NCBI GenBank assembly: GCA_013398615.1
Contig: VZSR01001854.1
Coordinates: forward strand, 7,329,053-7,393,052
Direction of reading: 5' to 3'
Length of the DNA stretch: 64,000 bases
DNA from: Brachypodius melanocephalos
Lineage: Eukaryota; Chordata; Aves; Passeriformes; Pycnonotidae
Both the position numbers and the translations under genes were made by a program. The notes below the pieces were generated by a model that was not told the DNA's origin, did not search any database, and worked only from the letters and a program-made list of their open reading frames with translations. Below, in pieces: positions 61,976-64,000 of this stretch (its first letter is position 1; every line of letters begins with the position of its first letter).

Positions 61976-62206
61976 GCACTTGGTTTGTAGTCAGAGTCAG
62001 TCTTCCACAGATGTCTTTTACCTCCAAAATGCTCGGGGTGAGAAAGAGTTCCAGGTCTTCTCACTGCCTATGGACTCAGCTGAAGCTGTGAGGGCTTAAT
62101 CCAAATCTATAGAAGCACAGGTCTTTGTTACCTGGTGAACCTCAGGTGACAATTTCCATCAGTCCTGCAGTTTTACTCAGACCACCTTCCTGCTGTGATT
62201 CCCTCC

Positions 62207-62259
62207 AACTCTCCCTGAAGGGCCCCACTGGTAAACTCTCCCTGAAGGGCCCCACTGGT
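62207..62259. repeat. 26-bp exact tandem repeat, 27-bp period
   Basis: Identical copies at 62207-62232 and 62234-62259, starting 'aactctccctgaaggg' and ending 'cccactggt'. A second small repeat follows directly ('gtatttatagcta' twice, about 62,267-62,304). Confidence 0.92.
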
Positions 62260-63401
62260 ATTATGGTATTTATAGCTAAATAAATTTACAGTATTTATAG
62301 CTATTATCTGTTCCCTTGGTCTGACCAGACCTGAGGGAAAACTTGTGGAGAGCTGTCAAGTTGCTATACCACAGGCATGCCAGGAAAAAAGAGTGGGAGA
62401 ATGTTCAGGCTCCCAGTGGCAGAGTGGAGAACTGTTTCCAGCTTCCAGAGGGACTATTAATTGAATAATACTAGCAGCTTTGCTGCTGTTGGGGTTTTTC
62501 TGCTGTGTAAAGGTGTAGCAGCAGCAGCAACTGCCAGACAACAATCATCTATCCCAGCTCTAGCTGGTAATATATATGCGTAAAGTGAAATTTTTTTTTC
62601 AGCTCTATAAAAAGAGAGAATTAGGTGTGGTGTCCAAAATAGAAAAAAAGTGTTTTAGTGATCTGAACTGTAGTCCTACTAACATTGAAGTTAATATGCC
62701 ATTTTCTTAATTGTATTTGATACCATTGAGCTGAAGCTGTTATTTTGTTGGGGTTTTTAACAATAATTTTTATTGCTACTGTGGTATTATTGTTTTTATT
62801 TTCAATGAGGCCAATGAAACAGTATTCATCAGTTTAATTTCTCTGAAGTATTTTGTCAACTCCAGGATATTAACAAAAAATTATATAAAAGAAATATCTG
62901 AGACATGAAGAAGAGCATATTAGCAGTAATCGAATTCATGCTTATTATCTTTACAACCTTATAGGTACATGTGGTTCTTTGTAGGCAAATATAATGACAT
63001 TCCTGTGCTTTTTCTTTAGTAGGCAATAATTCATCAGCTGACTCATTCTGCCAACTTGATTTTATATCCTCAGATAATCTAATATCGAAAACATGGAAAG
63101 ATGCACCAGACTGGTTACTGTGATTAAGCAAAGAACATGCACCTCAGGCTGTCAGTGGAAAGGCAAGGCTGTATTTTAATCTCAGACTCACAATTTGGTA
63201 TTTTCATACCACACATTTCTTAAAGATTTCCACCGAACCTAACAGATTAAATCTCGCTTAGCCAAGGGAGGAAAACATCTGTGAGATGCTGTTTGACTCA
63301 ATTATGCCCCTATATCCTCTGAGGGCATGTCAGCACTGTAACAAAACTCTTGCAAATTCTTCCTGCTGCCCCCATAGCCATAGTTCTTTCCTAAACTGGG
63401 G

Positions 63402-63450
63402 TGTTTTTGTAAACACTGTTTTTGTAAACACTGTAAGTGTTTACAAAACA
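63402..63450. repeat. 15-bp tandem repeat plus inverted copy, three forkhead-type sites
   Basis: 'tgtttttgtaaacac' occurs twice in tandem (63402-63416, 63417-63431), then nearly its reverse complement (63437-63450) after a 5-nt loop. Each copy carries the forkhead (FOX) core GTAAACA, or TGTTTAC on the inverted copy, at 63409, 63424 and 63438. The structure is directly visible; regulatory use is inference. Confidence 0.8.
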
Positions 63451-64000
63451 TGAGTGTTGATTCCTAACAAAGTGATAAGGAAGAGAAAGCAAGCTAAAAA
63501 CTGACAGCAGAGTGTGTCTACTTGGCAAGTTCTGTATGCTTGAAGAAAAGACAGCTATCAAATTGGACTTTATGTACTAGCTGCTTCCCTTCTTAGGCTG
63601 GCTTACTCCCCCCTGAAAGATGCTTGCAACCTTTTCTGCTGTTACTTGTCTGCATGGAATGAATCTGCTGTGTTTTGTGCCAGAAAAAATGAGTTAAACA
63701 GAAATCTGATTCATGGAACTGGAATCTTGAGAGAAGAAGCTTCCTGGCAAAGGGGACTCCTCTCCTCTCTGATGATTCTTCTGGAAATGAATACTTAATA
63801 AATAACAAGCTATAGAATATAAAGATATATCGGTGTAGGAGATATTATCATCACCCTCAGGGCACAGTGGCAGCACAGCCTGCCTGTGTTAACTGAAACG
63901 GCAATTCCTAACCCTGCAGTCCATGGGACTCTGGGTACATGGAAAGTTTGTCTTTATAAGGGCATGGCAAATTCCTTCCTTGCTTCTAGTGCCACTGGAA

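Larger units (their letters stand above)
61976..64000. other. Non-coding stretch to window end
   Basis: No gene recognised. Holds a 26-bp direct repeat (62207-62259) and a tandem/inverted repeat with forkhead-type sites (63402-63450). Otherwise AT-rich. Confidence 0.65.

Overview
This is a eukaryotic window of about 39-40% GC by eye. It looks like a bird nuclear chromosome. The evidence is a split vertebrate gene with GT-AG introns, several chicken-repeat-1 (CR1) LINE 3' ends carrying typical avian wording (for example 'caccatccctggagg' and 'caactcaggatatt'), and long homopolymers. The A/C-rich tracts would suit a songbird, but the order cannot be fixed from sequence alone.

Bases 1-20,383 hold the 3' half of MOCOS (molybdenum cofactor sulfurase) on the + strand. 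Six coding exons were placed at 1369-1450, 5604-5728, 6333-6438, 10411-10537, 12856-12960 and 20237-20383. All have AG/GT boundaries and compatible phases, and they join into one open frame of about 230 residues ending in TAG. They encode the end of the linker and the C-terminal MOSC domain, including the motif GPCSRCQIICID. The aminotransferase-like domain and the first part of the MOSC region lie upstream of base 1.

From 20,384 to 64,000 no protein-coding gene could be recognised. The stretch starts with a probable MOCOS 3' UTR. It then holds long non-coding DNA with CR1 fragments (21.1, 26.3, 28.9-29.3, 43.7-44.4 and 49.1-49.3 kb), a likely ancient MIR-type SINE (49.85-50.03 kb), a GC-richer avian interspersed repeat with internal 41-52 bp periodicity (about 61.4-61.97 kb), microsatellites, and poly-A/poly-T or A/C tracts. 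In other vertebrates FHOD3 follows MOCOS, so this is probably the MOCOS-FHOD3 interval or the 5' side of FHOD3. No FHOD3 exon was found.

No operon, CRISPR array, phage or other clearly novel system was seen. The most useful leads are a triple forkhead-type site in a tandem/inverted repeat at 63.4 kb, the MIR-like relic, perfect short hairpins, a possible orphan exon at 39.55 kb, and two CpG-enriched islets (14.5 and 35.8 kb).
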